Source of the DNA: Alphaproteobacteria bacterium
GTDB taxonomy: Bacteria > Pseudomonadota > Alphaproteobacteria > Micavibrionales > UBA2020
Direction: 5' to 3'
DNA: 64,000 bases
Assembly: GCA_025934695.1 (NCBI GenBank)
Contig: JAICWS010000001.1
Span: forward strand, 277,301-341,300
Shown here piece after piece: positions 50,290 through 59,574 of this stretch. The notes under the pieces are model-generated. The model did not search any database, was not told where the DNA came from, and saw only the letters and a list, made by a program, of their open reading frames with translations. A program made the position numbers and the translations under genes. The stretch's first letter is position 1; every line of letters begins with the position of its first letter.

Positions 50290-50895
50290 ATGGCCGCCAA
50301 GCTCAACAAAAGCCGCATGCTTCATACGCGGATCATCACCGGCATCACGATCCTGTTCGGGATCCTCGGCACCAGCCGCTTCGCGCCGGACGCGCTTCCG
50401 CACGAGCTGATGATTTTCGCCGGTTACGCGCTGCTCGCCTTCTGCGCGATGGGGCGGCTCTATTCGACGGCCTTCATCGGCGGCATCAAGAACAAGGATC
50501 TCGTCACCTGGGGCCCCTATTCGGTCTGCCGCAACCCGCTCTATTTCTTTTCCCTCTGCGGCGCGGCGGGTTTAGGATTCGCGACGGCGTCGCTGACGAT
50601 GACGGCCATCATCTTCTTCGGCTTCCTGACAGTTTATATTTTTCTCATTGGCCGCGAGGAAGAATTCCTGCAGAACAAGTTCGGCAAGGAGTTCTCGTCA
50701 TACAAGGCGAAGGTGCCGCGTCTCCTGCCCGATTTGTCGCGCTGGCATTGCCCGGCCGAGTTGACCTTCCAGCCGAAGTTCTTCAACTTCGCTTGGCGCG
50801 ACGCCGTCTGGTGGTTCGCGCCGCTGCCCGTTTTTGAGCTGGCGCGGCATCTCCAGGAAACCGGCGCCCTCAAACCCATCATCGCGCTGTTCTGA
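50290..50895 (+). CDS. ICMT/PEMT-like membrane methyltransferase
   Basis: A 201-residue membrane protein with four hydrophobic segments. 'GPYSVCRNPLYFFSLCG' and 'GREEEFLQNKFGKEFSSYKAKVPRLLP' are the SAM-binding blocks of the isoprenylcysteine carboxyl methyltransferase / phospholipid methyltransferase family. The acceptor is unknown (lipid or thiol). It closes the dut-cysK-SRPBCC run, followed by a terminator. The C-terminal 50 residues extend beyond the common core. Confidence 0.85.
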   Translation: MAAKLNKSRMLHTRIITGITILFGILGTSRFAPDALPHELMIFAGYALLAFCAMGRLYSTAFIGGIKNKDLVTWGPYSVCRNPLYFFSLCGAAGLGFATASLTMTAIIFFGFLTVYIFLIGREEEFLQNKFGKEFSSYKAKVPRLLPDLSRWHCPAELTFQPKFFNFAWRDAVWWFAPLPVFELARHLQETGALKPIIALF

Positions 50896-50913
50896 ACCGG
50901 ACAAAAGAAAAGA

Positions 50914-50947
50914 GCCTCACCGCGTCCACAGTGAGGCCCCTCCTTTT
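50914..50947. terminator. Bidirectional terminator
   Basis: The stem GCCTCAC / GTGAGGC with a 10-nt loop has A-rich sequence before it and 'cccctcctttt' after it. It sits between the convergent methyltransferase and the 50974 gene, so it can serve both. Confidence 0.8.
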
Positions 50948-50973
50948 AAAATCTTCCCTTAACGGGAAAATCC

Positions 50974-51432
50974 TTACATTCCGAGAGCGGTCGGCTTCGG
51001 CGCTGGCTTGTTCTCGTTCGCGGTCACGGCCGGTTTCGCGCCGGATGCCGTGGCGTTGAACTCAGAACCGGCTGACTTGGAGGCGAGAGGCGATGTGCCT
51101 GCATCAGCTTCGGGAGCGGCGTTGCGCGCGGCTTCCTTGGCGCGCGCCCAGCCTTCCGCCTTGCGGAAACCATGCGCGAGGTTGGTGAAGGCGGCTTTGT
51201 ACGTCTTGCCCACGAAGGAGAAGAAGCCTTTCGCCTTTTCGCGGCGGCCTTCGTTGGTGGCGACATATGCGCCCGCGCCCGCAGCCGCTGCGCCCGCGAG
51301 GAGCAGGTGCCCGAACACGACCGGAAGAACGACCGGCAGCACGTAGAATGCTGCAACAGCGGTCCCTGCGAGGATCGCCGCGGAAGTCCAGCCGCTTTGC
51401 TTGTTGGAGTTTTCAGTATTGACGTCAGACAT
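50974..51432 (-). CDS. Glycine-rich membrane protein with C-terminal FN motif (1 of 3)
   Basis: A 152-residue protein. Two hydrophobic, Gly/Ala-rich segments ('AAILAGTAVAAFYVLPVVLPVVFGHLLLAGAAAAGAGAYVA') form a hairpin. A basic amphipathic helix follows ('KAKGFFSFVGKTYKAAFTNLAHGF'), then a flexible tail with 'GSEFNATASGAKPAV'. The same [DE]FN motif occurs in the next two proteins. The start MSDVNTENS is preferred over the track's. Role unknown. Confidence 0.7.
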   Translation of the reverse strand: MSDVNTENSNKQSGWTSAAILAGTAVAAFYVLPVVLPVVFGHLLLAGAAAAGAGAYVATNEGRREKAKGFFSFVGKTYKAAFTNLAHGFRKAEGWARAKEAARNAAPEADAGTSPLASKSAGSEFNATASGAKPAVTANENKPAPKPTALGM

Positions 51433-51587
51433 CTGTGCCTCACTTTGTTGAAACTTTGCCCCTCTTTCCGGGGGTGATTGCATCATAGGAAGAAATCAAA
51501 AATATGTCAATTTATTTAACAGAGGTAAGTCAATTTATACCTTAAATATCAATAACTTAAATACATACTTAATGTATAGGAAATAAC

Positions 51588-51615
51588 AAAGGCGGGTCAT
51601 CGAAAACCCGCCTTT
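51588..51615. terminator. Terminator between FN-motif genes
   Basis: A perfect 10-bp stem AAAGGCGGGT / ACCCGCCTTT with an 8-nt loop. T-rich sequence follows on both strands ('ttcttttt' on plus, 'tttgttattt' on minus). It ends the 51662 transcript. Confidence 0.8.
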
Positions 51616-51661
51616 GCGATTCTTTTTAACGCATGTCAAAAAATGCGTTTTTTGTCCGTTT

Positions 51662-52153
51662 TTACGGTGCGGGAGGCTTCGGCGCTTCCGGCGCGGGCGT
51701 GAGGGCCTTGGGTTTCACATCGTCCGAAACGCCCGGCTTTGCCACGGTATTGAAATCCGGCGCGCTGACAGCCGGTTTGAAGTTCGACGGTGTCTCAGCG
51801 GCAGGCGCTTGGGGCGCGGCAGGTTGTGCCTTCGGTTTCGGCGCGGTGACGCGGTGCCACCATTTGCCGAGGCGGCCGACGTCTTCGCTCAAGTGCGACA
51901 TGAAATCATTGCCGAGATCGACGAGCTGATCGCCCAGTTTGCGCGCGAAGTTGCGGCCCCCGTCGGTCGCCGCCACGGCGATGCCGCCGCCGATCAGGAT
52001 CAGGCCCGGCAGGCTCAAAGGTGCATGCAGGACGATCGCAATCGCGGTAAGGCCCCAGGACAAGGCGCCGCTGGTGCCGAAATAGGTCGCGACCTTGCTC
52101 GCGCGGACATGGGTATGTTCGGTTTGATTTGTTTCAGTTGCAGGTTCTGCCAT
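51662..52153 (-). CDS. Membrane protein with C-terminal FN motif (2 of 3)
   Basis: A 163-residue protein. It has two hydrophobic segments ('FGTSGALSWGLTAIAIVLHAPLSLPGLILIGGGIAVAATDG') and a charged helix ('LGDQLVDLGNDFMSHLSEDVG'), then a Pro/Ala-rich tail with 'APDFNTVAKPGVSDDVKPK'. The FN motif and the KPGV block are shared with its neighbours. Start MAEPATETN follows GAGGGTG. Role unknown. Confidence 0.7.
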   Translation of the reverse strand: MAEPATETNQTEHTHVRASKVATYFGTSGALSWGLTAIAIVLHAPLSLPGLILIGGGIAVAATDGGRNFARKLGDQLVDLGNDFMSHLSEDVGRLGKWWHRVTAPKPKAQPAAPQAPAAETPSNFKPAVSAPDFNTVAKPGVSDDVKPKALTPAPEAPKPPAP

Positions 52154-52255
52154 GACACCCTCCTCTGGGAATTTATTGGCGTGTTTTTTTAAGCGCGCCA
52201 ATCATAGACCCGCGAAGGCTTATGTCAAGGTTGCCGAAAACACCCCTTTTTCCGC

Positions 52256-52407
52256 CCCGGACAAGTGAGGCCGCAGGCCGAACGCTGATCCGGGGTCCAG
52301 TATTTACTCGCGCCGCAAGGCGCTCGTTAGAGGCAAATTGCTGCGCAATTTGAACTAAATGCTGGATCCCGGATCAGCGTTCGCGCTCTGCGCTCACTTG
52401 TCCGGGA
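52256..52407. repeat. Long palindromic repeat (third type)
   Basis: A 152-bp fold-back: 'cccggacaagtgag' / 'ctcacttgtccggg' outer arms, then 'cgaacgctgatccggg' / 'cccggatcagcgttcg', and two inner hairpins ('gcgccgcaaggcgc', 'caaattgctgcgcaatttg'). It shares the central 'ATCCAG'-like step with the elements at 6855 and 14065 but the ends differ. It lies between two FN-motif genes. Such repeats are dispersed in alphaproteobacterial genomes. Confidence 0.75.
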
Positions 52408-52419
52408 TGACAAAGAAGG

Positions 52420-53790
52420 TTAAAGCGCGGGATTGCCCGGCTGCTTCGGCTTCTGGACCGTGGCCGCGGGCTGGGCGACGGAGTCGCTCTCCGGCTTGGT
52501 CTCGGCCTGCGGCGCGCGCGCGGCGGACTGGTTGAAATCGATCTCGGGCACCGGCTTTTCGGCGGTCGGCACGGGCGCCGCGGTCTTGTTGAATTCTTCC
52601 GTCGCGACGCCGGGTTTGGGCCCGTTCGCGGGTTTCACGGCATCATCGGTCGAGGGCTTCTGCAGCGGCAGCGTCGGCGCGGGACCGACGACGCGCTGCC
52701 AGTCTTCCTTGAGATATTTGGAGGCATCGACGTAGAAGGAGTTCACCTTGCCGACCTGTTTGAGCACCGGGGTCGTGAAGGACGATGCCGAACCCAGGAT
52801 GCCGCCGATGGCCGCGGTAACGATTGCCGGTGCATACAGGATAAGCCCCGCGCCGCCAATCACTGCCGCGGTGGCGATGGCCCAGGCCATCGGTTTGGAA
52901 ATGTGAAACGGCTGGTCTTCGCCTTCGACTTTCGCAGGCTGCGGCGGGGTCAGGCCGGGTTTTTCCGGCAATTCGAGCCCGTCGCGGACATGTTCTTCGG
53001 TGCGGTCATAAACATGGTTGACCTTCTTCACGAATTTCAGCGCGGGCGCGGTGTAGGAAATCGCGGAGCCGATAATCGTACCGGCCGCCGCCACGAGCAG
53101 CGACGGTGCCGCCAGCGTCAATAACGCGCCGGTGGCGAGCGCGCCTGCAAGGATCGCGTAGGTCGCCGGCTTGGAATATTTTTTCTTGCCGTCCAGCGGT
53201 GCATAGATGCTCTGGTCGATCTCGCTGTTGTTGTCCTGAACCAGCGGCTTCATGCGCACGGTCTTGGTCTTCGAGATATCGCCCTTCACGTAGTTATAAG
53301 TGTCGACATAAAGCTCGTTCACCTTCTGGACGAGGTCAATGACGGGCTTGGTGAAGGATGCGCCGGAAACGATGACGGAACCGAAGGTGGCCATCAGGAC
53401 CGTCGGAGCGTAAACTGCCAGCAACCCGGATGAAACCGTGGCCGCCGTCAGGACTCCGTAAGCCCTGGAGCGCGAAAATACCGGCTTGTGCTTGGCCAGC
53501 GCCTCGCGCTTCTCGGTCGATGGGGGGCCAAAGCGATGGCCGCGCACGCGCTCCCAGTCGGCGCCGAGGTACATCGAAATATCGGTGTACATGTCATTCA
53601 CGCTCTTGATGAAGCGCCAGACCGGCGTGACGAAGACGGCGGAGCTTGTGCCGACTGAACCAAGACCGGCCGCGAAAATCTGCGGCGAGGTCACGGCAAG
53701 CGCAGCTGTTCCGACGGCAGCCGTCGCGGTCAGACCGTAGGCGGCACGCTTGGTGAAGACAGCCTGATGCTGCTGAGCCGGCTCCGACAT
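52420..53790 (-). CDS. Four-module membrane protein with two FN motifs (3 of 3)
   Basis: A 456-residue protein made of four ~95-residue modules. Each has a Gly/Ala-rich hydrophobic hairpin followed by a shared block such as 'TPVWRFIKSVNDMYTDISMYL', 'KPVIDLVQKVNELYVDTYNYV', 'APALKFVKKVNHVYDRTEEHV' and 'TPVLKQVGKVNSFYVDASKYL'. The Pro-rich tail has 'TEEFNKTAAPV' and 'EIDFNQSAARA'. Eight membrane crossings are likely. No enzymatic motif; it may shape membranes or form channels, which is inference. AT-rich promoter DNA lies before it. Confidence 0.75.
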   Translation of the reverse strand: MSEPAQQHQAVFTKRAAYGLTATAAVGTAALAVTSPQIFAAGLGSVGTSSAVFVTPVWRFIKSVNDMYTDISMYLGADWERVRGHRFGPPSTEKREALAKHKPVFSRSRAYGVLTAATVSSGLLAVYAPTVLMATFGSVIVSGASFTKPVIDLVQKVNELYVDTYNYVKGDISKTKTVRMKPLVQDNNSEIDQSIYAPLDGKKKYSKPATYAILAGALATGALLTLAAPSLLVAAAGTIIGSAISYTAPALKFVKKVNHVYDRTEEHVRDGLELPEKPGLTPPQPAKVEGEDQPFHISKPMAWAIATAAVIGGAGLILYAPAIVTAAIGGILGSASSFTTPVLKQVGKVNSFYVDASKYLKEDWQRVVGPAPTLPLQKPSTDDAVKPANGPKPGVATEEFNKTAAPVPTAEKPVPEIDFNQSAARAPQAETKPESDSVAQPAATVQKPKQPGNPAL

Positions 53791-54052
53791 TCACTCCCCT
53801 CAAGAGGTCCCGTAAAAGTTCGTTTACATCATAAAAGCCGCTATAGTTACGTCAAGTTCCAAGTGGTAAGCCATTAGAGATATTTGGAAATACCGTAACA
53901 TGCCGGGTCTTAAAACATCTTAATGCCATTTATTGCTCAAGCTGAGCATTTGCCATGAAAACCAAGCCCGTAAGTGGCTTTCTTCGCAAAGGTTAACAAG
54001 GGACGTGATTCCCTCATCCTTTGTTGCCTTGAGTTCCGAAAAATACTAAAAA

Positions 54053-56746
54053 ATGATAATGCAAACAAATACCGTCCCCGTCGCCGAAACCGCTCCCGAG
54101 ACGAGCGTCAATGTCACCCCCATGATGGCCCAGTACATGGCCGTCAAGGAACAGCACAAAGACTGCCTGCTGTTCTATCGCATGGGCGATTTTTATGAGC
54201 TGTTTTTCGACGATGCGGTCAAGGCCTCGGCCGCCCTCGACATCACGCTGACCAAGCGCGGCGCACACAAGGGCGAGGAAATCCCGATGTGCGGCGTGCC
54301 CTGGCACAGCCATGAAAGTTATCTCGCGCGTCTGATCCGGCAAGGCTACAAGGTCGCCATCTGCGAACAGGTGGAAAAGCCGGAGGAAGCCAAGCAGCGC
54401 GGCGGCTACAAGGCACTGGTCAGGCGCGATGTCATCCGCGTGGTCACGCGCGGCACACTGACCGAAGACACGCTGCTTGAAAAAACCGCCAACAATTACC
54501 TGGCCGCCTTGTCCGAAATCGGTGGCGCCATCGGCATCGCCTGGCTCGATCTGTCGACGGGGGATTTCACGCTGCAGCCGGTCCTCGTCCGCGACTTGGG
54601 CGCGGCACTCGAGCGCGTGGGCCCGAATGAAATCCTGCTGCCTGAAAAACTCGTGCAGAACGAAAACCTGTTCGATGTCTTCGCGGAATACAAGTCGCGC
54701 CTGACCATCCAGCCCAACAGCCGCTTCGACAGCGAAAATGCCCGCAAGCGGCTCGAAAAGCTTTTCGGCGTCGCGACGCTGGAAAGCTTCGGCGGTTTTT
54801 CGCGCGCCGAGATCGCCGCCGCCGGCGCGCTGATCGATTACGTTGAGCTGACGCAGAAGGGTAAATTTCCGCGCCTGTCCGCCCCACGCCAACTGCCGCT
54901 CGGCTCCGTCATGGAAATCGACGCGGCCACGCGCCGCAATCTCGAACTCACGCAGACGATGAGCGGCGAGCGCCAGGGCAGCCTGCTGAGCTCCATCGAC
55001 CGCACCGTGACGGGCGCGGGCGCGCGATTATTGGCGCGGCACCTGGCGATGCCCCTCACCCATCCCCGCGAGATCAACGATCGCCTCGACGTCGTCAGCT
55101 GGTTCGCCGATCATTCGGTCTTGCGCGACCAGACGCGCGGCTTTTTGCAGCAATGCGCGGATATCGAACGTTCTCTCGCGCGTCTCAGCCTCGACCGCGG
55201 CGGGCCGCGCGACCTGGCTGCCGTGCGCGACACGCTGATGCAGACGGTGCAGCTGCACCGCCTGATCGCCCAGAGCAAGACGGCGCTCGAAACCGGCCTG
55301 CCCAAAAATCTGCAATCCGCGCTCGATGCCCTCAAAATCTGGAGCGCGGAACATCCGCTGATCGACCAGTTGTCGCGCGCCCTCGCGCCGGAACTGCCCG
55401 CGCTGACCCGCGACGGCGGCTTTATCGCCCGCGGCTATTCTACAAAGCTAGATGAACTTAAAACCTTACGCGACGACAGCCGCCAGCATATCGCGCAGCT
55501 GCAGGCGCAATATGTGCAGATGACGGGCGTCAATACGCTCAAGATCAAGCACAACAATGTCATCGGCTATTACATCGAAGTGTCGACCGCCAATGGCGAC
55601 AAGCTGTTCGCCGCGACAGACACCTTCATCCATCGCCAGACCATGGCCAGCGCCGCGCGCTTTACCACGGTCGAACTGTCAGGCCTCGAGCGCAAGATTT
55701 CCGAAGCCGCGGAAAAATCGCTGGCCCTGGAACTGGAGCTTTTCGCCCAGCTGTCCCGCGAAGTGCTGGCGCAGGGCGAAACCATCGCCCGCACGGCCCA
55801 GTCACTCGCCTCCATCGATGTCGCCTCGTCGTTGGCCGAAATGGCGGCGCGCAGCGGCTATACGCGGCCCAAGGTCGACGACAGCCTGACCTTCGACATT
55901 AAGGGCGGCCGCCACCCGGTCGTCGAAAATGCGCTGAAAAAGCAGAACGCCGATTTCATCGCCAACGATTGCGAACTCGCCGAAACCTCGCGCCTTTGGC
56001 TGCTGACCGGGCCGAACATGGCCGGTAAATCGACTTTCCTGCGCCAGAACGCGCTGATCGTGCTGCTCGCGCAGATGGGTTCTTTCGTTCCTGCCCAGTC
56101 CGCGAATATCGGGGTGGTCGACCGCCTTTTCAGCCGCGTTGGCGCGGCCGATGATCTCGCACGCGGGCGTTCAACTTTCATGGTCGAAATGGTCGAGACG
56201 GCAACGATCCTCAACCAGGCGTCTTCGCGCTCGCTCGTCATTCTTGACGAAATCGGCCGCGGCACGGCGACCTTCGACGGCCTTTCGATCGCCTGGGCCT
56301 GCCTTGAATACCTGCACGAGGTCAATAAGTGCCGCGCGCTCTTCGCCACGCACTATCATGAGCTGACGAGCCTGACCGAAAAACTGCCGCGCCTCTCCTG
56401 CCACACCATGCGGGTCAAGGAATGGAAGGACAATATCGTCTTCCTGCACGAAGTCGCACCCGGCACCGCGGATCGTTCTTACGGCATCCATGTGGCGAAA
56501 CTGGCGGGTCTGCCCGCGCCGGTCATCGCCCGCGCGGAAGCGGTTCTGAAGACGCTCGAAAATCCGGCTGCCGGCGGCAAAAAGCCAGTGGCGGTCGGCG
56601 CGGGTCTGCCGCTCTTCAGTATTCCCGTTCCCGCAGCAAAACCCCCTTCAGCGGTGGAAGAGGCGCTGAAAGAGGTCGATCCCGACCGTCTTTCGCCGCG
56701 CGAGGCACTGGACGTGCTGTACCAGCTCAAGACGAAACTTAATTGA
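54053..56746 (+). CDS. mutS: DNA mismatch repair protein MutS
   Basis: An 897-residue MutS. The N-terminal mismatch domain has the Phe-x-Glu wedge ('[12 protein letters not shown]'). The ATPase has Walker A '[15 protein letters not shown]', '[13 protein letters not shown]'-like region ('[18 protein letters not shown]'), Walker B '[16 protein letters not shown]' and '[11 protein letters not shown]'. It finds mismatches and recruits MutL. The beta-clamp/tetramer region lies in the last 60 residues. In many alphaproteobacteria mutS lies beside glnD; here about 6 kb of other genes intervene. The N-terminal 20 residues are extra, so the start may be slightly downstream. Confidence 0.97.
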   Translation: MIMQTNTVPVAETAPETSVNVTPMMAQYMAVKEQHKDCLLFYRMGDFYELFFDDAVKASAALDITLTKRGAHKGEEIPMCGVPWHSHESYLARLIRQGYKVAICEQVEKPEEAKQRGGYKALVRRDVIRVVTRGTLTEDTLLEKTANNYLAALSEIGGAIGIAWLDLSTGDFTLQPVLVRDLGAALERVGPNEILLPEKLVQNENLFDVFAEYKSRLTIQPNSRFDSENARKRLEKLFGVATLESFGGFSRAEIAAAGALIDYVELTQKGKFPRLSAPRQLPLGSVMEIDAATRRNLELTQTMSGERQGSLLSSIDRTVTGAGARLLARHLAMPLTHPREINDRLDVVSWFADHSVLRDQTRGFLQQCADIERSLARLSLDRGGPRDLAAVRDTLMQTVQLHRLIAQSKTALETGLPKNLQSALDALKIWSAEHPLIDQLSRALAPELPALTRDGGFIARGYSTKLDELKTLRDDSRQHIAQLQAQYVQMTGVNTLKIKHNNVIGYYIEVSTANGDKLFAATDTFIHRQTMASAARFTTVELSGLERKISEAAEKSLALELELFAQLSREVLAQGETIARTAQSLASIDVASSLAEMAARSGYTRPKVDDSLTFDIKGGRHPVVENALKKQNADFIANDCELAETSRLWLLTGPNMAGKSTFLRQNALIVLLAQMGSFVPAQSANIGVVDRLFSRVGAADDLARGRSTFMVEMVETATILNQASSRSLVILDEIGRGTATFDGLSIAWACLEYLHEVNKCRALFATHYHELTSLTEKLPRLSCHTMRVKEWKDNIVFLHEVAPGTADRSYGIHVAKLAGLPAPVIARAEAVLKTLENPAAGGKKPVAVGAGLPLFSIPVPAAKPPSAVEEALKEVDPDRLSPREALDVLYQLKTKLN

Positions 56747-56854
56747 AACACCAGCAATTTCAAAGACAACCGGCTGGCAATTCCATAACTTGACGGCAGT
56801 CCCTTCACCTGCTATTTTCTCCCCGCTTTCAAAAGACACTCATGGGAACGGACC

Positions 56855-57631
56855 ATGCCTGCGAGCCTGACAAGCTACAAGACGACCTATCAGCTGACCG
56901 AGATCGATGCCCGCAACATCGAATATCTTGCCGCACAGACGGCGGTGTCGCAGTCCGTCGCGGTCCACCAGGCGATTTATTTCTGCCAGCTCGCCCTGCA
57001 ATACCGGGCGCAGGGTCAATGTACCGGCGTCCTTTACAAGAGCGGCGGTTATCGTCACACCGCGCATTCGATCGGCCACAATGAAGTCGCGCAGGCCTAT
57101 AACAATCGGCCGAAGAACGCGCAGCCGGTGAAGCTCGTCATCAACCGCCATACCGACGCCTTGCAGGCAATCCACGACATCAAGACCGCCATCAACACGC
57201 CCAAGGACGAGGTCGCTGTCGCCTACGCGCTCGAGTTCGCGGCGACGACAGTCAAACGCATCCGCTCCTGCAACCACGGCAAAAATGCGCGCATTCTGTT
57301 TTCCTATCGCAATTCGCCATCGGAAAGCGGCAGCATGCTCCGGTCGCATCCCTACGACCTGACGCTCGGAAACAAATTCCGCCGATCGGCGCGCCGAATG
57401 AAGAGCGCGATGGGCAAGATCAATCCATTCAAAAAGAAGCCGGCACCGGTCCAGGAACCAGCGCCCCAACCCGCGCCGGCTGCCGTCCCCAGCCCCGCCG
57501 CAGCGTCAGCTGATCAGGTGAAACAGGCGGTCGACCTCGAAATCCAGAAAATCCAGAACGGCACGCTCGAACCCGTCAAAACAATGCGGGCGGTCACCTT
57601 CCGCAAAAAGCGCCGCGGATTTATTTTTTAA
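56855..57631 (+). CDS. Unknown cytosolic protein
   Basis: A 258-residue protein. The first 190 residues form a compact domain with 'IEYLAAQTAVSQSVAVHQAIYFCQLAL' and 'CTGVLYKSGGYRHTAHSI'. A basic segment follows ('RRSARRMKSAMGKINPFKKKP'), then a Pro/Ala-rich linker and a helical end ('DQVKQAVDLEIQKIQNG'). No family recognised. The 3-prime end overlaps the convergent GT-C gene by 11 bp. It is 108 bp past mutS and might be transcribed with it. Confidence 0.7.
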   Translation: MPASLTSYKTTYQLTEIDARNIEYLAAQTAVSQSVAVHQAIYFCQLALQYRAQGQCTGVLYKSGGYRHTAHSIGHNEVAQAYNNRPKNAQPVKLVINRHTDALQAIHDIKTAINTPKDEVAVAYALEFAATTVKRIRSCNHGKNARILFSYRNSPSESGSMLRSHPYDLTLGNKFRRSARRMKSAMGKINPFKKKPAPVQEPAPQPAPAAVPSPAAASADQVKQAVDLEIQKIQNGTLEPVKTMRAVTFRKKRRGFIF

Positions 57632-59438
57632 CGAAAAGATACGGCTTCGGTCCGGGCAGCTGCATGAACTGCAGGCCCGGCACCGGCGTCAGCCAGGCGG
57701 GATGATTGACCGGCGTCAGGTGGCGCATCCAGCTGTCCGGTTTTTCGAAAACGGGACAGATAAGCATGCTGTCGGCCTTGCGCGACTGCAGCAATTCCTT
57801 CGCGACGGCAGGATCCTTCGCGTTCTCTATCTCCGCCAGGGTTTTCAGCCCCTGCCCCTCGCGGTGATATTCGCCCGCGATGATGCGATAGGGCGTAAAG
57901 AACAGGACATCGCCGCCCACTTCCGCGGGCACATACAAAATACGCGGCTTGTCGCCGAGAAGCTTCTGCAGCTGCTGCGTCTGGATGATATAGCGCAGCT
58001 GCGACTGGCAGTTCCACAGGTACGGGTTTCCGCCCTTGCCGAAAGGCGCGCCGATCGCGACCATCAGCCCGCCCGCCAACAGCAGCGCCGCATAGGGGCG
58101 GAATGGACGGTCGATCTGCCGCCGCCACCATTTTGTCTTGAGCGCCATGCTCCAGCCGGGCAGCAGCCCGGCGATGGCGACAAGCGCGGGCGGTTGAAGG
58201 TAGTAGGTCCAGCGACCCTGGTTCAGCGTCATCAGCAGCGTGCCCGCCAGCATTGCACCCAGCGTCAGCACCTGGCGGCGGCGCAGCGGCAGCATGTTCC
58301 TTTTCCACGCCGCGAAAAGCAGCAGGGCGGCAAGCACCGGCTCCCACAGGTGCTGCAATATAATGTCGAACGGCTGTCCGAACAGCGGCTTCGATTCCAT
58401 GACGCGCGCGAAGAATTCATGGGTAATGAACGGGTCGGCATCGGCCAGTGGCCCCAGCAGCACGCGCGGGAACAGCGCGATCTCGATGCCAAGCGCGATT
58501 ACCGCCGCAATCCCCGCCGCAACAAAACGGCGGGCAAAGGACATGCGCGTCACCGCGGGGCAGGACAATAGGCATGTCGCGCAGGCAATCAACGTCAGCA
58601 GCATCACGTAAACAATGGAGAGCGTGTCGTTCTTCTGAAAGGTGAATATCTGGTCCGTCGGCACCTCGATCATCAGCCCGATGGCGGAAACGACCGCCGT
58701 CGCGAGAGTGACGAGGAAGAAGGTTTTCATCTCTTCCGACCGCCGCAGCGCCGCGATACCGAGAATAATCAGCGTCAGCGCATAGAGCATCAGCCCCTCG
58801 GTGCTGACCCAGATCATCAGGCCGGATAGTACCCCCGCGAGCACCGCCTCCCGCCGTGTCAGCGGCCGCATCAGCAGACAGACGATGCCGCTCCACAACA
58901 GCGACAAGAGCCCGTGATGGTCGCATTCACCGGGCGGGAAATAAGTCGGCAGCGGGCTTGCGAACAGCAGGAACAGGAAAACCCACACGACATGGATATT
59001 GTCAAAGACGCGGCGCGAAGCTTTCAGCAGCACGCCAAAGCAGATCAACCCCATGACCGGCGGCAGCCAGGTGGCCGACAGCAACAGGCGCTGCGTCATT
59101 GTTAAGGATTCCGGCGTCAGGTAGTAAAAGGCCGACAACAGAAAATCCATCGGCCGCGTCCAATGGATCGAGACGTTCCCGAAGGGCGCATTAGTATTGC
59201 GCACAGCGTGGTCGAAGAAATCATGCCCGGTCAGGAATTGCCGCACCTGCGCCAGGCGCAGCCAGACGTCGGAATCCGCCGGCCCCAGCTCCTGCGTCAG
59301 ATGAGGCCAGCGCAGGACCTCCGCCTGCCGCTGGAAGGCCCAGCGCAGCAGAATGCAGACCGGCGCCAGCCAGGCCAGAAGCCGGAAAACTCTTCTGCGC
59401 GAGAATGATCCTGCGGCGCTATGCTTCGCCTGTGCCAT
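57621..59438 (-). CDS. GT-C fold membrane glycosyltransferase (STT3/ArnT-like)
   Basis: A 605-residue membrane protein with 11 to 13 transmembrane helices followed by a C-terminal globular part from about residue 475. The first loop contains 'GPADSDVWLRLAQVRQFL', an acidic D-x-D typical of GT-C enzymes, and 'GECDHHGLLSLLW' later. These enzymes move sugars from polyprenyl phosphates on the periplasmic side. The acceptor (protein, lipid A or polymer) is unknown. The start MAQAKHSAAG is chosen; a few residues upstream are basic. It stands alone. Confidence 0.8.
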   Translation of the reverse strand: MAQAKHSAAGSFSRRRVFRLLAWLAPVCILLRWAFQRQAEVLRWPHLTQELGPADSDVWLRLAQVRQFLTGHDFFDHAVRNTNAPFGNVSIHWTRPMDFLLSAFYYLTPESLTMTQRLLLSATWLPPVMGLICFGVLLKASRRVFDNIHVVWVFLFLLFASPLPTYFPPGECDHHGLLSLLWSGIVCLLMRPLTRREAVLAGVLSGLMIWVSTEGLMLYALTLIILGIAALRRSEEMKTFFLVTLATAVVSAIGLMIEVPTDQIFTFQKNDTLSIVYVMLLTLIACATCLLSCPAVTRMSFARRFVAAGIAAVIALGIEIALFPRVLLGPLADADPFITHEFFARVMESKPLFGQPFDIILQHLWEPVLAALLLFAAWKRNMLPLRRRQVLTLGAMLAGTLLMTLNQGRWTYYLQPPALVAIAGLLPGWSMALKTKWWRRQIDRPFRPYAALLLAGGLMVAIGAPFGKGGNPYLWNCQSQLRYIIQTQQLQKLLGDKPRILYVPAEVGGDVLFFTPYRIIAGEYHREGQGLKTLAEIENAKDPAVAKELLQSRKADSMLICPVFEKPDSWMRHLTPVNHPAWLTPVPGLQFMQLPGPKPYLFVKK

Positions 59439-59574
59439 GAGACATAAAAACCCCGTCTTTACTGTGCGCCAGGACGGGCGGAAATGCAATAAACGAAGGC
59501 TTCGAAAAAAGCAGTCCGCCCCGCGGCGGACGGCAGGCCGCGGCGGGGCGGATAGTCCCCCTTGTTCAGCTCTG

